Positions 20,654 through 30,386 of a stretch of 64,000 nucleotides of DNA are shown piece after piece. The notes below the pieces were generated by a model. The model had not been told where the DNA came from. It did not search any database and saw nothing but the letters and a program-made list of their open reading frames with translations. The position numbers and the translations under genes are program-made. This DNA is from Pseudoalteromonas luteoviolacea NCIMB 1942 (GTDB lineage Bacteria; Pseudomonadota; Gammaproteobacteria; Enterobacterales; Alteromonadaceae): assembly GCF_001625595.1 (NCBI RefSeq), contig NZ_AUXT01000112.1:1-64000 (forward strand). Direction: 5' to 3'. Positions within the stretch are counted from its first letter, which is position 1. Each line of letters starts with the position of its first letter.

Positions 20654-21640
20654 ATGAACGAACATAAAGGCAGGATATTTGCTGCGCTGGCAGGAGTACT
20701 GTTTTTAGGATACATACTTGCAGTGTACTGGAGTTTTGAGCCAAAACAGTTTGATGTCGTTGAACGAGCTAAATCACAAGCACAAGCGCAAAATGCGAAA
20801 CTCGTAAAGGGTTATGTGACAACCAACACTTTAATTGAAGTGATGCAAACGTTATTAGATAAACCAGGTGGGTACTTATCAAATGATGTATTACCACCTA
20901 GCGTAATTATGGATAATATGCCTGCATGGGAATTTGGTGTTTTAGAAATGTCTCGTGATTTGGCACTGTCTATGCGTAAGGACTTCAGCCGTTCACAATC
21001 ACAGTCGACAGAACATCCGAGTTTGAAGAAGGCTCAGCCGAAATTTAATATTAGCTCAACAGCTTGGATTTTGCCAAGTGCTGAAGGTGAATATCAAGTT
21101 GGTATTGATTATTTGAGAGATTATCAAGACCAGATTGCGAGTCAAGCTGAAATAGGAAGCCAGTTTTATGCACGAGCTGACAATTTAAGAGGTTGGTTGA
21201 AAGAAGCGGAAAAGAGGCTTGGAAGTTTGAGTCAGCGCTTAAGTGCCAGTGTTGGGCAGGAAAGAATAAATACCGATCTGGCGGGTGATTCGGCCGCTTT
21301 GCAAGCAACGTCAGGTATGGAGCAAACGGTAGTTAAAACCTCATGGTGGCAGATTGACGATGTTTTTTATGAGTCTCGAGGTGCAACTTGGGCGCTTATA
21401 CACTTTTTAAAAGCTGCAGAGCATGACTTTTCTGATGTTTTGGAAAAGAAGAATGCTAAAGTTAGTTTACAGCAAATTATTCGCGAGCTTGAAGCAACCC
21501 AGGAAACTGTATGGAGCCCGATGATTTTAAATGGTAGTGGATTTGGTTTTGTTGCTAATCACTCTTTAGTGATGGCTAATTATATCTCAAGAGCGAATGC
21601 CGCTCTTATAGAACTCAGTGAACTTTTAGCGCAAGGATAA
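20654..21640 (+). CDS. DUF2333 family inner-membrane protein
   Basis: A 328-residue protein with one N-terminal membrane anchor (about 9-28) and a periplasmic domain. The segments GGYLSNDVLPPSVIMDNMP, WEFGVLEMSRDLALSMR and ESRGATWALIHFLKA match DUF2333, a family of unknown function found in marine gammaproteobacteria. It begins 8 bases after the copper-chaperone stop and ends 4 bases before the outer-membrane protein gene, so the three form one operon. Envelope role inferred. Confidence 0.85.
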   Translation: MNEHKGRIFAALAGVLFLGYILAVYWSFEPKQFDVVERAKSQAQAQNAKLVKGYVTTNTLIEVMQTLLDKPGGYLSNDVLPPSVIMDNMPAWEFGVLEMSRDLALSMRKDFSRSQSQSTEHPSLKKAQPKFNISSTAWILPSAEGEYQVGIDYLRDYQDQIASQAEIGSQFYARADNLRGWLKEAEKRLGSLSQRLSASVGQERINTDLAGDSAALQATSGMEQTVVKTSWWQIDDVFYESRGATWALIHFLKAAEHDFSDVLEKKNAKVSLQQIIRELEATQETVWSPMILNGSGFGFVANHSLVMANYISRANAALIELSELLAQG

Positions 21641-21644
21641 AAAA

Positions 21645-22406
21645 ATGAAAAAGTATTGTTTAGCGGCAGCGTTGTCTTTGGCTTGCCTTACTCCTGCAGC
21701 ACATGCTGATACTTTGTTAGGTTTGTATTTGGGAGCCGAAGGCTGGCAAAGTGAACCTGAAGGTAGCTTTGCAGAAAAAGGCAACCTGCAGGAGTTTAAC
21801 TTTGAAGATGAAACATACACAAGTTTATACGCTTCATTGGAACACCCAGTTCCTTTAGTACCCAATGTAAAGTTAAAGTACACTGAATTAGAACTGACTG
21901 GTAATACGACGTTGTCTGACACATTTGAGTTTGGTGGTAGCAACTTCACCGTCGGTACTACAGCAAACACGGTTGCGGACCTAACTCACATTGACTATAT
22001 CTTGTATTATGAGCTATTTGACAATGACTTAATTTCGTTTGACTTTGGTATTAATGCCAAGCAGTTTGATGCAGATGTTACCGTGACCGGTGAAGTGAAT
22101 GGTACTCAGGTAACTGAAACTGTTGATTTTTCTGGGTTCGTGCCACTTGGTTATTTAAGAGCGGAAGTAGGGTTGCCTTTAACTGGCCTGAGTGTATTTG
22201 CTGAAGGAAGTTTATTGGCAATTGACGACAGTAAAATCCAAGATTATCAAGTTGGCATAGCTTGGGAGTTTATCGATAACTTAGCGGTTGATGTTGCTAT
22301 CAGAGCGGGCTATCGCTCACTTGTATTAGAAATTGATGACATCGATGATTTTGATTCTGATATCGATGCTTCAGGTCCATTTGCTGGATTACAAGTACAC
22401 TTCTAA
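21645..22406 (+). CDS. TIGR04219-family outer-membrane beta-barrel protein
   Basis: A 253-residue protein with a signal peptide (1-21, cleavage after AHA), then LLGLYLGAEGWQSEPEG, typical of the TIGR04219 barrel family. Amphipathic strands alternate through the mature part and the protein ends LQVHF, with the terminal Phe used for BAM-dependent insertion. Function of the family is unknown. Last gene of the copper-chaperone/DUF2333 operon. Confidence 0.85.
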   Translation: MKKYCLAAALSLACLTPAAHADTLLGLYLGAEGWQSEPEGSFAEKGNLQEFNFEDETYTSLYASLEHPVPLVPNVKLKYTELELTGNTTLSDTFEFGGSNFTVGTTANTVADLTHIDYILYYELFDNDLISFDFGINAKQFDADVTVTGEVNGTQVTETVDFSGFVPLGYLRAEVGLPLTGLSVFAEGSLLAIDDSKIQDYQVGIAWEFIDNLAVDVAIRAGYRSLVLEIDDIDDFDSDIDASGPFAGLQVHF

Positions 22407-22421
22407 TTTAAGCGTATGGTT

Positions 22422-22457
22422 GTTGACCTCATCATTAGGTGATAAGTTGAGGTCGAC
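22422..22457. terminator. Hairpin between convergent genes
   Basis: Stem GTTGACCTCA / TGAGGTCGAC (10 pairs, one G-T) with a 16-base loop lies between the stops at 22406 and 22468. No clear U-tract follows, so intrinsic termination is probable, not certain. Confidence 0.5.
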
Positions 22458-22467
22458 ACTTAACTTC

Positions 22468-23334
22468 TTACTCCCAGGTCAAACTAAATTCTTCTTCTAG
22501 GGTTTTGCTGAGGAGTTGTTTATATGCTTTGTTCAAAGGCGTATTAATCAATTTCTTTAGTTCATCGCCAGTTTGGGTTAATTTGTAGTAGCTAAGCACA
22601 AGATCATTACTTTTCGCTTCAAAGTTAATACGTTTATTTTGGTAGATGAGCGTTAACGATTGCCCTTTTTGTAAACTTGCAGATTCAATCTCTTGTCTGT
22701 ACATCAAGTTTATATCCATGAGGGTCAGGATCTGTGGGAAGCTCAGGCCTGCTTGCGATAAGTTTATGGTTTCGGTACTTCCTTTGCGCAATAAATCTAA
22801 TATGGAAGGCTTTTTGTAGAATCCGAGAATAATCAGATAACTGTCTTCTTTTTCCAAGTATCCACATAGGGAGGCGCACTTTTGCAATGCTTCGGCTTCT
22901 CTTTGTGTCATTAACTTAAGTGTTTGTAGGCATTTTATTGAAAACGTACCTGGTGCTATTGACTCACCAACCAATATCTTTGCCCACAACTTTTGCATGG
23001 TCTGGTTTGCTATGTCTTCTGCGAGCGTTATGAAATGTTCCAGCCAATCAGGATCTGGTCTGCCTCGACTGGTAACATCTGGACATAGAGATAAAGACAT
23101 GCCCATTATGCTTTCAATATTTTGTTGTCGTTGTATGCGCTGTAATTGACCTCGTTTCAAAGCTCTTTTCAATGTTCCGTGATCACTTTGTACGAAAAAG
23201 CTATTCTGTGGTGTGCTTGCAGAGTATCGGCCTCCAGACGAAATAGGTTTTACCTGTTTTGTCATGGCATAGCCTAACTTTTCTTCAATCAAGAGGGCTA
23301 AACTAGATCTTGCTTGCGCATTTTTAATGGTCAT
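22468..23334 (-). CDS. Conserved hypothetical protein, TIGR03899/DUF2806-like
   Basis: A 288-residue cytoplasmic-looking protein with no signal peptide or membrane helix. The segment from GRPDPDWLEHFITLAEDI through MQKLWAKILVGE to GTFSIKCLQTLK resembles the TIGR03899/DUF2806 families (unknown function, Vibrio/Shewanella/Pseudoalteromonas), but I assign this from memory. Its start overlaps the end of the upstream gene by 11 bases, so the two are translationally coupled. Confidence 0.6.
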   Translation of the reverse strand: MTIKNAQARSSLALLIEEKLGYAMTKQVKPISSGGRYSASTPQNSFFVQSDHGTLKRALKRGQLQRIQRQQNIESIMGMSLSLCPDVTSRGRPDPDWLEHFITLAEDIANQTMQKLWAKILVGESIAPGTFSIKCLQTLKLMTQREAEALQKCASLCGYLEKEDSYLIILGFYKKPSILDLLRKGSTETINLSQAGLSFPQILTLMDINLMYRQEIESASLQKGQSLTLIYQNKRINFEAKSNDLVLSYYKLTQTGDELKKLINTPLNKAYKQLLSKTLEEEFSLTWE

Positions 23335-23860
23335 TGTTAGGTTTTACCTGTTGTAACCTGAGTTCAGACATCATTTCGTTTGTTGCGGTTTGCAGTATTT
23401 GTGTCAAATAATGTTTTGTAATTAGTGCGATTAAACTCCCCATAATAGGAGTGAGTACTTCGCCATTTACACTAATATTGACTTGATTCATCTTTGGTTG
23501 CAATGCAATTTGCAACCTTGCTTGGTGTTCCTCGTTAAAACGCAGATGAAATTGAACTTCTCTTTTTTGTCGTGAAACTAGGGTTGCGTCAACTTTTCCT
23601 CTAGCATGTTCGAATGCTACAAAACCGCCAACATTCTCGCTGTTTTCAAGAGACATCAAGTTGATATTACTAGGTTGCAAAACATGAATTGCCTGTACCC
23701 AGCGTTTAGTTGATAGCATGAATTCACTATTCTGTGGCGAGTGTTCGGCAAGCGGTGCCGTGATTGATATATGGTAGGTAGTTGGCAGAGTATTGATGGT
23801 TAGTAGCATGAAAAGTATAGCAAAAGCCACTAACTTTAAGGCCGTCTTAAGTAACTGCAA
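23324..23860 (-). CDS. Membrane-anchored hypothetical protein
   Basis: A 178-residue protein with one N-terminal hydrophobic segment (about 6-24) and a beta-rich, presumably periplasmic domain. I do not recognise it. The start is TTG at 23860, supported by AAGGA seven bases upstream. Its stop (TAA at 23324) lies inside the start of the next minus-strand gene, so it leads a two-gene operon. Confidence 0.65.
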   Translation of the reverse strand: MQLLKTALKLVAFAILFMLLTINTLPTTYHISITAPLAEHSPQNSEFMLSTKRWVQAIHVLQPSNINLMSLENSENVGGFVAFEHARGKVDATLVSRQKREVQFHLRFNEEHQARLQIALQPKMNQVNISVNGEVLTPIMGSLIALITKHYLTQILQTATNEMMSELRLQQVKPNNDH

Positions 23861-24043
23861 AACCCCATCCTTGTTGTTTTATTTGTATATGAAGCAAGCG
23901 CAAGTATTTGAACATCGTCTATAATATTACTTAGGTGTTAATGAATGCTGATCGTGATAGTAAAAATCTATCATATTTTATAAGATGAACCATAGAGAAA
24001 GCTGCTCTTGCAGATAGTGATGTGATTTAGCATAAGGTGGATA

Positions 24044-26233
24044 ATGGCGTCTGAGCAAGAAGATTTTTTGTTTGCAGATCAAGATGTGTCTCATGAGGCT
24101 CAAGAAGCTGCTACAAGCTTTTGGGATGTATTGGTTGTGGATGACGACCCTGAGATCCATTCGGTAACCAAACTGGCTTTATCTGGTGTGGAGTTTTGGG
24201 GTCGAACTTTACGATTCCACCATGCTTACTCTGGTCAAGAAGCGGTAGAGGCATTGCAAAATAACCCAGATGTATGTGTGCTCTTACTTGATGTTGTTAT
24301 GGAAAGTGACGATGCTGGTCTTAATGTAGTTAAGCAAGTTAGGGAGAATATCGGCAATCATGCAGTACGTATTATTTTGCGTACTGGTCAACCGGGTTAT
24401 GCACCTGAAGAAAAAGTGATTCGTGAATATGACATAAACGATTACAAAATGAAAACGGAGCTAACCAGAGGCAAACTTGTGACGTCGCTGATGACTGCCA
24501 TCAGATCATATCAACAAATTTGCGAGCTTGAGCAACAAAGTGTGGCGCTAACCAATATCTTAGAAGCATCACAAGCAATCTTAGGCCATACAGATATGGT
24601 GTCGTTTAGCCACGCGGTTGTTAAGCAGATTGCCAAGATTATAGGTGCGCAAGAAAACGGCATTGTGGCAGGCATTACAAACAGCTCGCGTGTCATTATC
24701 TTTGGTGGGACGCAAAACTATGTTGAGTTTTTTGGTGATGGCCTTGAACAGTTGGACAATGGCCGTGTGATAATGCAAGTTCAAAACTGCTTTGACCGCG
24801 AAGTTCATCAGCACACCGATCATGATATTACTTTTTTATTACAAGGTAAAAGCCGCAGAGCGGCAATTTATATTGAAGTGGACCACTCTCCTAGCGCTGC
24901 TCAATTACAATTTGCAGAGATATTTTTAGCGAATGTGAGTGTCGGTGTAGACAATATAAAGCTGATTAACGAATTACGAGATGTTGCTTATAAAGATACA
25001 CTCACCAGATTACCAAATAGGGCAAACTTCGTAGACTCTATTGCAAAATATTACCAGCCGGACAATGATTCTCTGGTATTTGTATTACTCGATATTGCTC
25101 AGTTCTCTGATATTAATAATGGTTTGGGTCAAGAAGTTGGTAACTTACTATTGTTAGCGGTGAAAGAGCGATTATGTCTTGAGTTCCCATACTGCCAATT
25201 ATTATCTCGAATAGGCGCTGATGTATTTGGCTTGCTTTTACCAGCAGATACTTTTGATGAGCAGCGCTTTGTTGATGTGATTACAGTGCCCTATCAAGTG
25301 GGGGAGCACGTGTTAACCATGCATTTCCATATTGGCGTATGTGATCAGGCCGATTTCCATTACCTAGGTTTAGAAACGCTTAAACTAGCTTACATCGCGT
25401 TAAATCAGGCGAAACAAGCACGTAAAGTCATTGATAGATATACTCCAGATTTAGAAGAAAAAATGGCCTGGCGTTTGGGGCTAATTCGGCAATTAAGGCA
25501 AGATTTTGAATTGAATAAACTTGAGGTGTGGTATCAACCTCAATTTAGCCTGTCTTCAAACAAAGTCATTGGATGTGAGGCATTGCTGCGTTGGCCGTCT
25601 GGGAATGGCGACTATATATCTCCTGGAATTTTTGTGCCATTGGCTGAAGACTCGGGGCTAATCGTTGATATTGGGCAGTGGGTTTTAGAACAAGCCTGCA
25701 AGTTGCAACAGAAATTGACAGAGCGTAACTTAGACCTGAGTGTTGCGGTGAATGTGTCTGTACCGCAATTTAAAGTAAGTAACTACGCTGAACAAGTTAA
25801 AGAAACCATTGTTAGTCATAACGTGGACCCAAGCAAGATTGAGCTGGAGGTGACAGAAAGCGTTGTTATGGATGAAATAACAACGGTAATTGAAACCTTA
25901 GGCGAGCTACAGTCCTTTGGTGTTGAAGTCGCGATTGATGATTTCGGCACAGGTTTTTCGTCGCTGAGTTACCTTCAACAATTGCCTTTAGCACGTTTGA
26001 AAATAGATAGAGCCTTTGTGAAAGGAATACCAGACACTGACAGCGGCGCTATTGCTGAACTGGTCATTTCTCTAGGGCGTCATTTAGGGCTGAAGACAAT
26101 AGCAGAAGGAGTCGAAACGCAAGAGCAAGCACAATTACTCAAAGATCTCGGCTGTGATGAAGTGCAGGGTTTTTTACTCGCTAAACCGATGCCAGAAAAA
26201 GAGCTCTTAAAGTTTTTAACTCATAGCGAATAA
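24044..26233 (+). CDS. Response regulator with DUF3369, degenerate GGDEF and EAL domains
   Basis: A 729-residue signalling protein: receiver domain (about 28-150, phospho-acceptor D83, conserved Lys in DYKMKTEL), DUF3369 sensor-like domain (about 165-315), GGDEF-fold domain (about 320-460) and EAL domain (about 475-725). The GGDEF motif is replaced by GADVF, so it should not make c-di-GMP. The EAL domain keeps CEALLRW, EVTES, DDFGTGFSSLSYL and KIDRAFV, so c-di-GMP hydrolysis is predicted, gated by phosphorylation. No histidine kinase is adjacent. AAGGTGG precedes the ATG. Confidence 0.93.
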   Translation: MASEQEDFLFADQDVSHEAQEAATSFWDVLVVDDDPEIHSVTKLALSGVEFWGRTLRFHHAYSGQEAVEALQNNPDVCVLLLDVVMESDDAGLNVVKQVRENIGNHAVRIILRTGQPGYAPEEKVIREYDINDYKMKTELTRGKLVTSLMTAIRSYQQICELEQQSVALTNILEASQAILGHTDMVSFSHAVVKQIAKIIGAQENGIVAGITNSSRVIIFGGTQNYVEFFGDGLEQLDNGRVIMQVQNCFDREVHQHTDHDITFLLQGKSRRAAIYIEVDHSPSAAQLQFAEIFLANVSVGVDNIKLINELRDVAYKDTLTRLPNRANFVDSIAKYYQPDNDSLVFVLLDIAQFSDINNGLGQEVGNLLLLAVKERLCLEFPYCQLLSRIGADVFGLLLPADTFDEQRFVDVITVPYQVGEHVLTMHFHIGVCDQADFHYLGLETLKLAYIALNQAKQARKVIDRYTPDLEEKMAWRLGLIRQLRQDFELNKLEVWYQPQFSLSSNKVIGCEALLRWPSGNGDYISPGIFVPLAEDSGLIVDIGQWVLEQACKLQQKLTERNLDLSVAVNVSVPQFKVSNYAEQVKETIVSHNVDPSKIELEVTESVVMDEITTVIETLGELQSFGVEVAIDDFGTGFSSLSYLQQLPLARLKIDRAFVKGIPDTDSGAIAELVISLGRHLGLKTIAEGVETQEQAQLLKDLGCDEVQGFLLAKPMPEKELLKFLTHSE

Positions 26234-26246
26234 TAAAAATTAATTT

Positions 26247-26275
26247 AGGTGTTAGCGTTCGCAGCACCTTCTTAT
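26247..26275 (+). terminator. Terminator after the REC-DUF3369-EAL gene
   Basis: Imperfect hairpin AGGTGTT-A-GC / GC-AGCACCT (one bulge, one G-T pair), then the T-rich TCTTATTATATT. Confidence 0.5.
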
Positions 26276-26589
26276 TATATTCCCATCCAACTTAATTTAA
26301 CTATTTATTCTTTTAATCGTCAGTGAAAGTATAAATTTATTTATATGGCAATCGCTTGAATAAGTCGATTTATATAAATATTTTTATTTTTTGCAATAAT
26401 CTTTATTTTTTTTAAAGTGTAATTTTGCACTGTTTTGTACGTTTACAGGCTTTTTTAAGTAATATATGCAATGTACCCATTTACATACTGTTGACTGTAC
26501 GAGTCTAAATTAGTAACTTCTATAACGTGGGATGAAGATATTTCACATGTACTATAAAAAAAACGTAATTTTTTAATAAGGAAATATCA
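26276..26589 (+). other. Very AT-rich leader of the TonB receptor gene
   Basis: Part of a 356-base gap. It holds poly-T and poly-A runs, no supported ORF and no Fur-box-like palindrome. A TTGACT near 26489 followed 17 bases later by TAACTT is a weak promoter candidate. Confidence 0.35.
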
Positions 26590-29496
26590 ATGAGATACTC
26601 TAAACTGTCTCAATCGATCAAGAGCTCGTTAATCGCGGGTTCTATTTTAACAACAGGTTTTTCACAATTAGCAGTCGCTGAAGAAGCCGGAGCTGAAGGC
26701 AAGGTTGAACGCATTGAAGTAACCGGAAGCCGTATTAAACGTATCGCGATGGAAGGGGCTAGTCCAGTCACAACCGTCACTGCTGAAGATATTAAAGTTG
26801 CGGGTATCACACGTGTTGAAGACATGTTAAATGATATGCCAGCGGTATTTGCAGGTCAAACATCAGGAACAGCTAACGGTGTGACAGGTACAGCAACGGT
26901 TGATTTACGTAACTTAGGTCCTGAACGTACTTTGGTTCTACTAAACGGTCGTCGTTTACCAGCTGGTTCTCCATCAGCTGGTGGTATCGGTGCCGACTTA
27001 AACCAAATTCCTGCTGGTTTAGTTAAGCGTGTTGATGTACTAACAGGTGGTTCATCTGCAACCTATGGTTCTGATGCGGTAGCAGGTGTTGTCAACTTCA
27101 TTTTAAAAGATGACTTTGAAGGCTTCCAATTCGAATACCAAGGTAGCTTATATCAGCACAATAACGACCATGGCGATATGCAGCGAGCTGTAAATGAGAG
27201 CGGTTTTGCTCTTCCTGATTCAAACGTTTCTGATGGTCAAGCTGATGACTTCACCGTTATTGTCGGTGCAAACTCAGCTGATGGTCGCGGTAATGTAACA
27301 GCTTACGCTACATTCCGTGAAATAGAGGCTATTACTCAAGATAGCCGTGACTACAGTGCTTGTGCTATGAATATCAATGATGAAGGCGTGCGTGAGTGTG
27401 GTGGTTCAGGTACTATTCCTGAAGGCCGTATAATCGCTGGTGATGCAAACTTAATCATGGATGGTCACACTTTCAAAGACTATGATGGTACCTTGTACAA
27501 CTATGGTCCGCTGAACTACTTCCAACGTCCAGATAAAAGAAAAACGTTTGGTTTACTAGGGCATTATGACTTGTCTGATAACCATACTTTTTATACTGAA
27601 ATGAGTTATATGGACAACAGAACAGTTGCACAGATAGCACCATCAGGCTCATTCTTCCGAACAATTGATCTAGCATGTAACAACCCTCTACTTTCTGATC
27701 AACAAGTTCAAAAGCTATGTACAGATCAAGGCTTTGGTGCTGACCATGTATTCTCTGGTGACAATGCGGCGTTGGCTGTAAAACGTAACGTTGAAGGTGG
27801 CCCTCGTCAAGATGATAGACGCCATACTTCGACTCGCTTTGTATTTGGTGTACGTGGTGAAATCAATGACTACTGGACATATGATGCTTACATGAACTTT
27901 GGTGAAGTAGCTTATGTTCAAACATATGATAATGACCTATCTATTCAGCGTATTACACGTTCATTAGATGCCGTTAGAAATGACGATGGTAATATTGTAT
28001 GTAAATCAGTGGTTGATGGTAGCGATCCAAACTGTGTACCTTGGAACATTTTTAACAGAGATCAAATAACTCAAGACCAATTAGATTATCTAATTGTACC
28101 TCTTTATTCTCGTGGTGAAACTAAGAATAAACAAATCAGTGGTTTCGTTTCAGGTGATTTGACTGACTACGGTGTTGTAGTACCAGGTGCTTCGACAGGT
28201 GTTGGTATTGTTTTAGGTCTTGAACATCGCCGTGAGTTTATTTCATTACGTCCTGACCAAAACTTCCTAAGTGGTGACGGTGCAGGTCAAGGTGGCCCAA
28301 CTACTGGTGTAACTGGTGAGTATGACGTTGATGAATTCTTTATGGAATTAAATGTTCCTGTTATTGAAGACACGTCTTACGTTGATTATGTTACTTTAGA
28401 GTTAGGTTACCGTTACTCTGATTACTCAACTGACAAACAAACGGATACTTACAAGTTTGCGGTTGATACAAGAATTAGTGAGGATTTTGGTTTCCGTGCA
28501 AGTTACCAGCGAGCGGTACGTGCAGGTAACGTACGTGAGCTATTCCGCCCAGCAGGCATGAACTTATTCAACTGGGATGAGGATCCGTGTGGTCCTGGTA
28601 AAACACTTACACTTGAACAGTGTCAACGTACTGGACTTCCAGCAGGTCAATATGGTGCAGCTATCCTAGACAACCCAGCTGGTCAGTATAATACAGTTGA
28701 AGGTGGTAACCCTGCTCTTGAGCCAGAAGAATCAGATACTGTTTCATTTGGTTTATTATATTCGCCTTCATTTGTTGAAGGGCTAGATATCACTTTAGAT
28801 TACTTCGATATTACAGTAGAAAAAGCGATACAGAGTATTCCTGCTGCTACCATTCACGATAAATGTGCGAAAGGTGTAGACGAGCTATGTGGCCTAATTA
28901 ATCGTGGCTCTGGTCGTGGTGACTTATGGATTGGTACATCAGCTATCACAGCGACAGATACTAACATTGGTTCTGTAAAGACTTCGGGTATTGATATCAA
29001 CACTTCATACAACTACTCTCTAAACGATATGGGTAACTTGCGTTTTGCTCTTATCGGTACTTACTTAGAGAAGTATGAAATCGAGAATATTCCAGGTGAC
29101 AGACCTGATGACTGTGCTGGTTACTGGGATCGTGCTGTTTGTGAAGTTCCAGCTCCAAAAGTACGTGCTAACCTAGTAACGACTTGGTCAACACCTTGGG
29201 ATACAAACATCACAGCTACAGTTCGCCATTACGGAAAAGTAGACGAATACACTGTAGTGGATAATACAGTTGTGAATGGACCGACTACTTTAAATGGAAA
29301 AACTTATTTTGATTTAGCTGCTACTTGGAATGCGACGGATCATCTTACGTTTAGAGCAGGTATCAAGAACTTATTTGATGTAACTCCGCCTCTAGTACCA
29401 AATGGTCCTTCAGGTGACGCAAATGGTAATACTTACCCTGGTCAATATGACGCACTAGGTCGTTACCTATTCGCTGGATTTACATTTACGATGTAA
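26590..29496 (+). CDS. TonB-dependent outer-membrane receptor
   Basis: A 968-residue receptor. Signal peptide (about 1-30, ending AVA), then the plug domain with VERIEVTGSRIKR and VDLRNLGPERTLVLLNGRRLP (about 43-175), then a 22-strand barrel ending FAGFTFTM with an aromatic-rich last strand. This subfamily, common in Alteromonadales and caulobacters, imports peptides, carbohydrates or other large nutrients rather than only iron. Codons are strongly biased to CGT, GGT and AAC, more than in neighbours, suggesting high expression. No adjacent catabolic genes fix the substrate, but exported S9 peptidases lie nearby. Confidence 0.93.
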   Translation: MRYSKLSQSIKSSLIAGSILTTGFSQLAVAEEAGAEGKVERIEVTGSRIKRIAMEGASPVTTVTAEDIKVAGITRVEDMLNDMPAVFAGQTSGTANGVTGTATVDLRNLGPERTLVLLNGRRLPAGSPSAGGIGADLNQIPAGLVKRVDVLTGGSSATYGSDAVAGVVNFILKDDFEGFQFEYQGSLYQHNNDHGDMQRAVNESGFALPDSNVSDGQADDFTVIVGANSADGRGNVTAYATFREIEAITQDSRDYSACAMNINDEGVRECGGSGTIPEGRIIAGDANLIMDGHTFKDYDGTLYNYGPLNYFQRPDKRKTFGLLGHYDLSDNHTFYTEMSYMDNRTVAQIAPSGSFFRTIDLACNNPLLSDQQVQKLCTDQGFGADHVFSGDNAALAVKRNVEGGPRQDDRRHTSTRFVFGVRGEINDYWTYDAYMNFGEVAYVQTYDNDLSIQRITRSLDAVRNDDGNIVCKSVVDGSDPNCVPWNIFNRDQITQDQLDYLIVPLYSRGETKNKQISGFVSGDLTDYGVVVPGASTGVGIVLGLEHRREFISLRPDQNFLSGDGAGQGGPTTGVTGEYDVDEFFMELNVPVIEDTSYVDYVTLELGYRYSDYSTDKQTDTYKFAVDTRISEDFGFRASYQRAVRAGNVRELFRPAGMNLFNWDEDPCGPGKTLTLEQCQRTGLPAGQYGAAILDNPAGQYNTVEGGNPALEPEESDTVSFGLLYSPSFVEGLDITLDYFDITVEKAIQSIPAATIHDKCAKGVDELCGLINRGSGRGDLWIGTSAITATDTNIGSVKTSGIDINTSYNYSLNDMGNLRFALIGTYLEKYEIENIPGDRPDDCAGYWDRAVCEVPAPKVRANLVTTWSTPWDTNITATVRHYGKVDEYTVVDNTVVNGPTTLNGKTYFDLAATWNATDHLTFRAGIKNLFDVTPPLVPNGPSGDANGNTYPGQYDALGRYLFAGFTFTM

Positions 29497-29510
29497 TTCG
29501 AGTCATAGTC

Positions 29511-29545
29511 AAAAAGCCCAGTTTATATACTGGGTTTTTTTGTTT
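29511..29545 (+). terminator. Rho-independent terminator after the TonB receptor
   Basis: CCCAGT / ACTGGG stem (29517-29522 / 29529-29534), A-rich 5' side and seven T directly after. Confidence 0.9.
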
Positions 29546-29757
29546 TTCGTAACACTATCAAGAGCAGGCAGAGACATATACTTTTGCGTTATGTGATTAG
29601 TTTGAATGGTTGGGGCTGTCATAAATGACACTTTTGCGAATACCTTAAGTAGATTTCTACGGCATAGGAATGTCTAGTTGAAGGTTTAGGAGGGTTAAAT
29701 TTTGAAAGAGCTATAGTTAAAATAATACTGAAAATATAGCTCCGAATTATTGGTCAG

Positions 29758-30009
29758 TTAGCCATCTTGCTGCCCAACACTTGTGCCTCGTGTACGCAGC
29801 ATTTCTTTAGCTTCATCTTCGTCACGCTCAATTTGTTCCTTCGTACGGCAGCGCTTTTTTGTAAAGCGGGTGCCAGTGACTGCTTCTCTGTCACAAATTA
29901 GTCCGCTTTTTGCGTTCGAATTCCTATCGACCGATGACCGTGTATCTGTAGACGTCGAGCTACAACCCGCCATTAGAGCTACTAATATTGATATAGGTAC
30001 TATTTTCAT
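29758..30009 (-). CDS. Small lipoprotein
   Basis: An 83-residue protein with a signal peptide and lipobox LMAGC (Cys16). The mature part contains GLICDREAVTGTRFTKKRC, a conserved two-Cys motif seen in small exported proteins of gammaproteobacteria with unknown function, and a charged tail. AAGGAA lies 6 bases before its ATG. Likely a free-standing gene. Confidence 0.75.
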   Translation of the reverse strand: MKIVPISILVALMAGCSSTSTDTRSSVDRNSNAKSGLICDREAVTGTRFTKKRCRTKEQIERDEDEAKEMLRTRGTSVGQQDG

Positions 30010-30386
30010 ACCAAATTCCTTCTATATTTTTAATTGTAGTTTATATAGTTATGACCAAAAGAACTATTGCTAAATCTTATCCGGACATTGTTCTACCATA
30101 ACTAGATTTTAGGGCTATAACAACCAGATAAACACCAAGGATAAGTATCCTCGATATTTACATTAATATGTTCATAAACAAATGTGTACTCAAAGTTGTG
30201 CACAGCTAGATTGAGAGCGCTGTTTTAGACTGTTCACGATATCTATTGACTAGGCTTTGAATGTGAATATAAATTTCGTTATTGGGTTAGAGGCAAGTTT
30301 GGAAAAAGAGGCCAAGAAAAAAGTTATGTGAGTGACGTTACATTCGAGATATAATCTGGATCTTTTTCACTCAGAGCCGTCACTCT
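30010..30386 (+). other. Intergenic region between the small lipoprotein and ygiQ
   Basis: 377 bases between divergent genes. No ORF, RNA or clear promoter that I can support. The ribosome site of ygiQ is not obvious. Confidence 0.35.

Noticed and set aside
23450-23465. SlmA-binding-site-like GTGAGTACT
   Set aside because: Only the left part of the palindrome matches and it lies inside a coding region; chance is likely.
29783-30073. 96-residue plus-strand ORF
   Set aside because: Antisense to the small lipoprotein, which has a lipobox, conserved motif and ribosome site.
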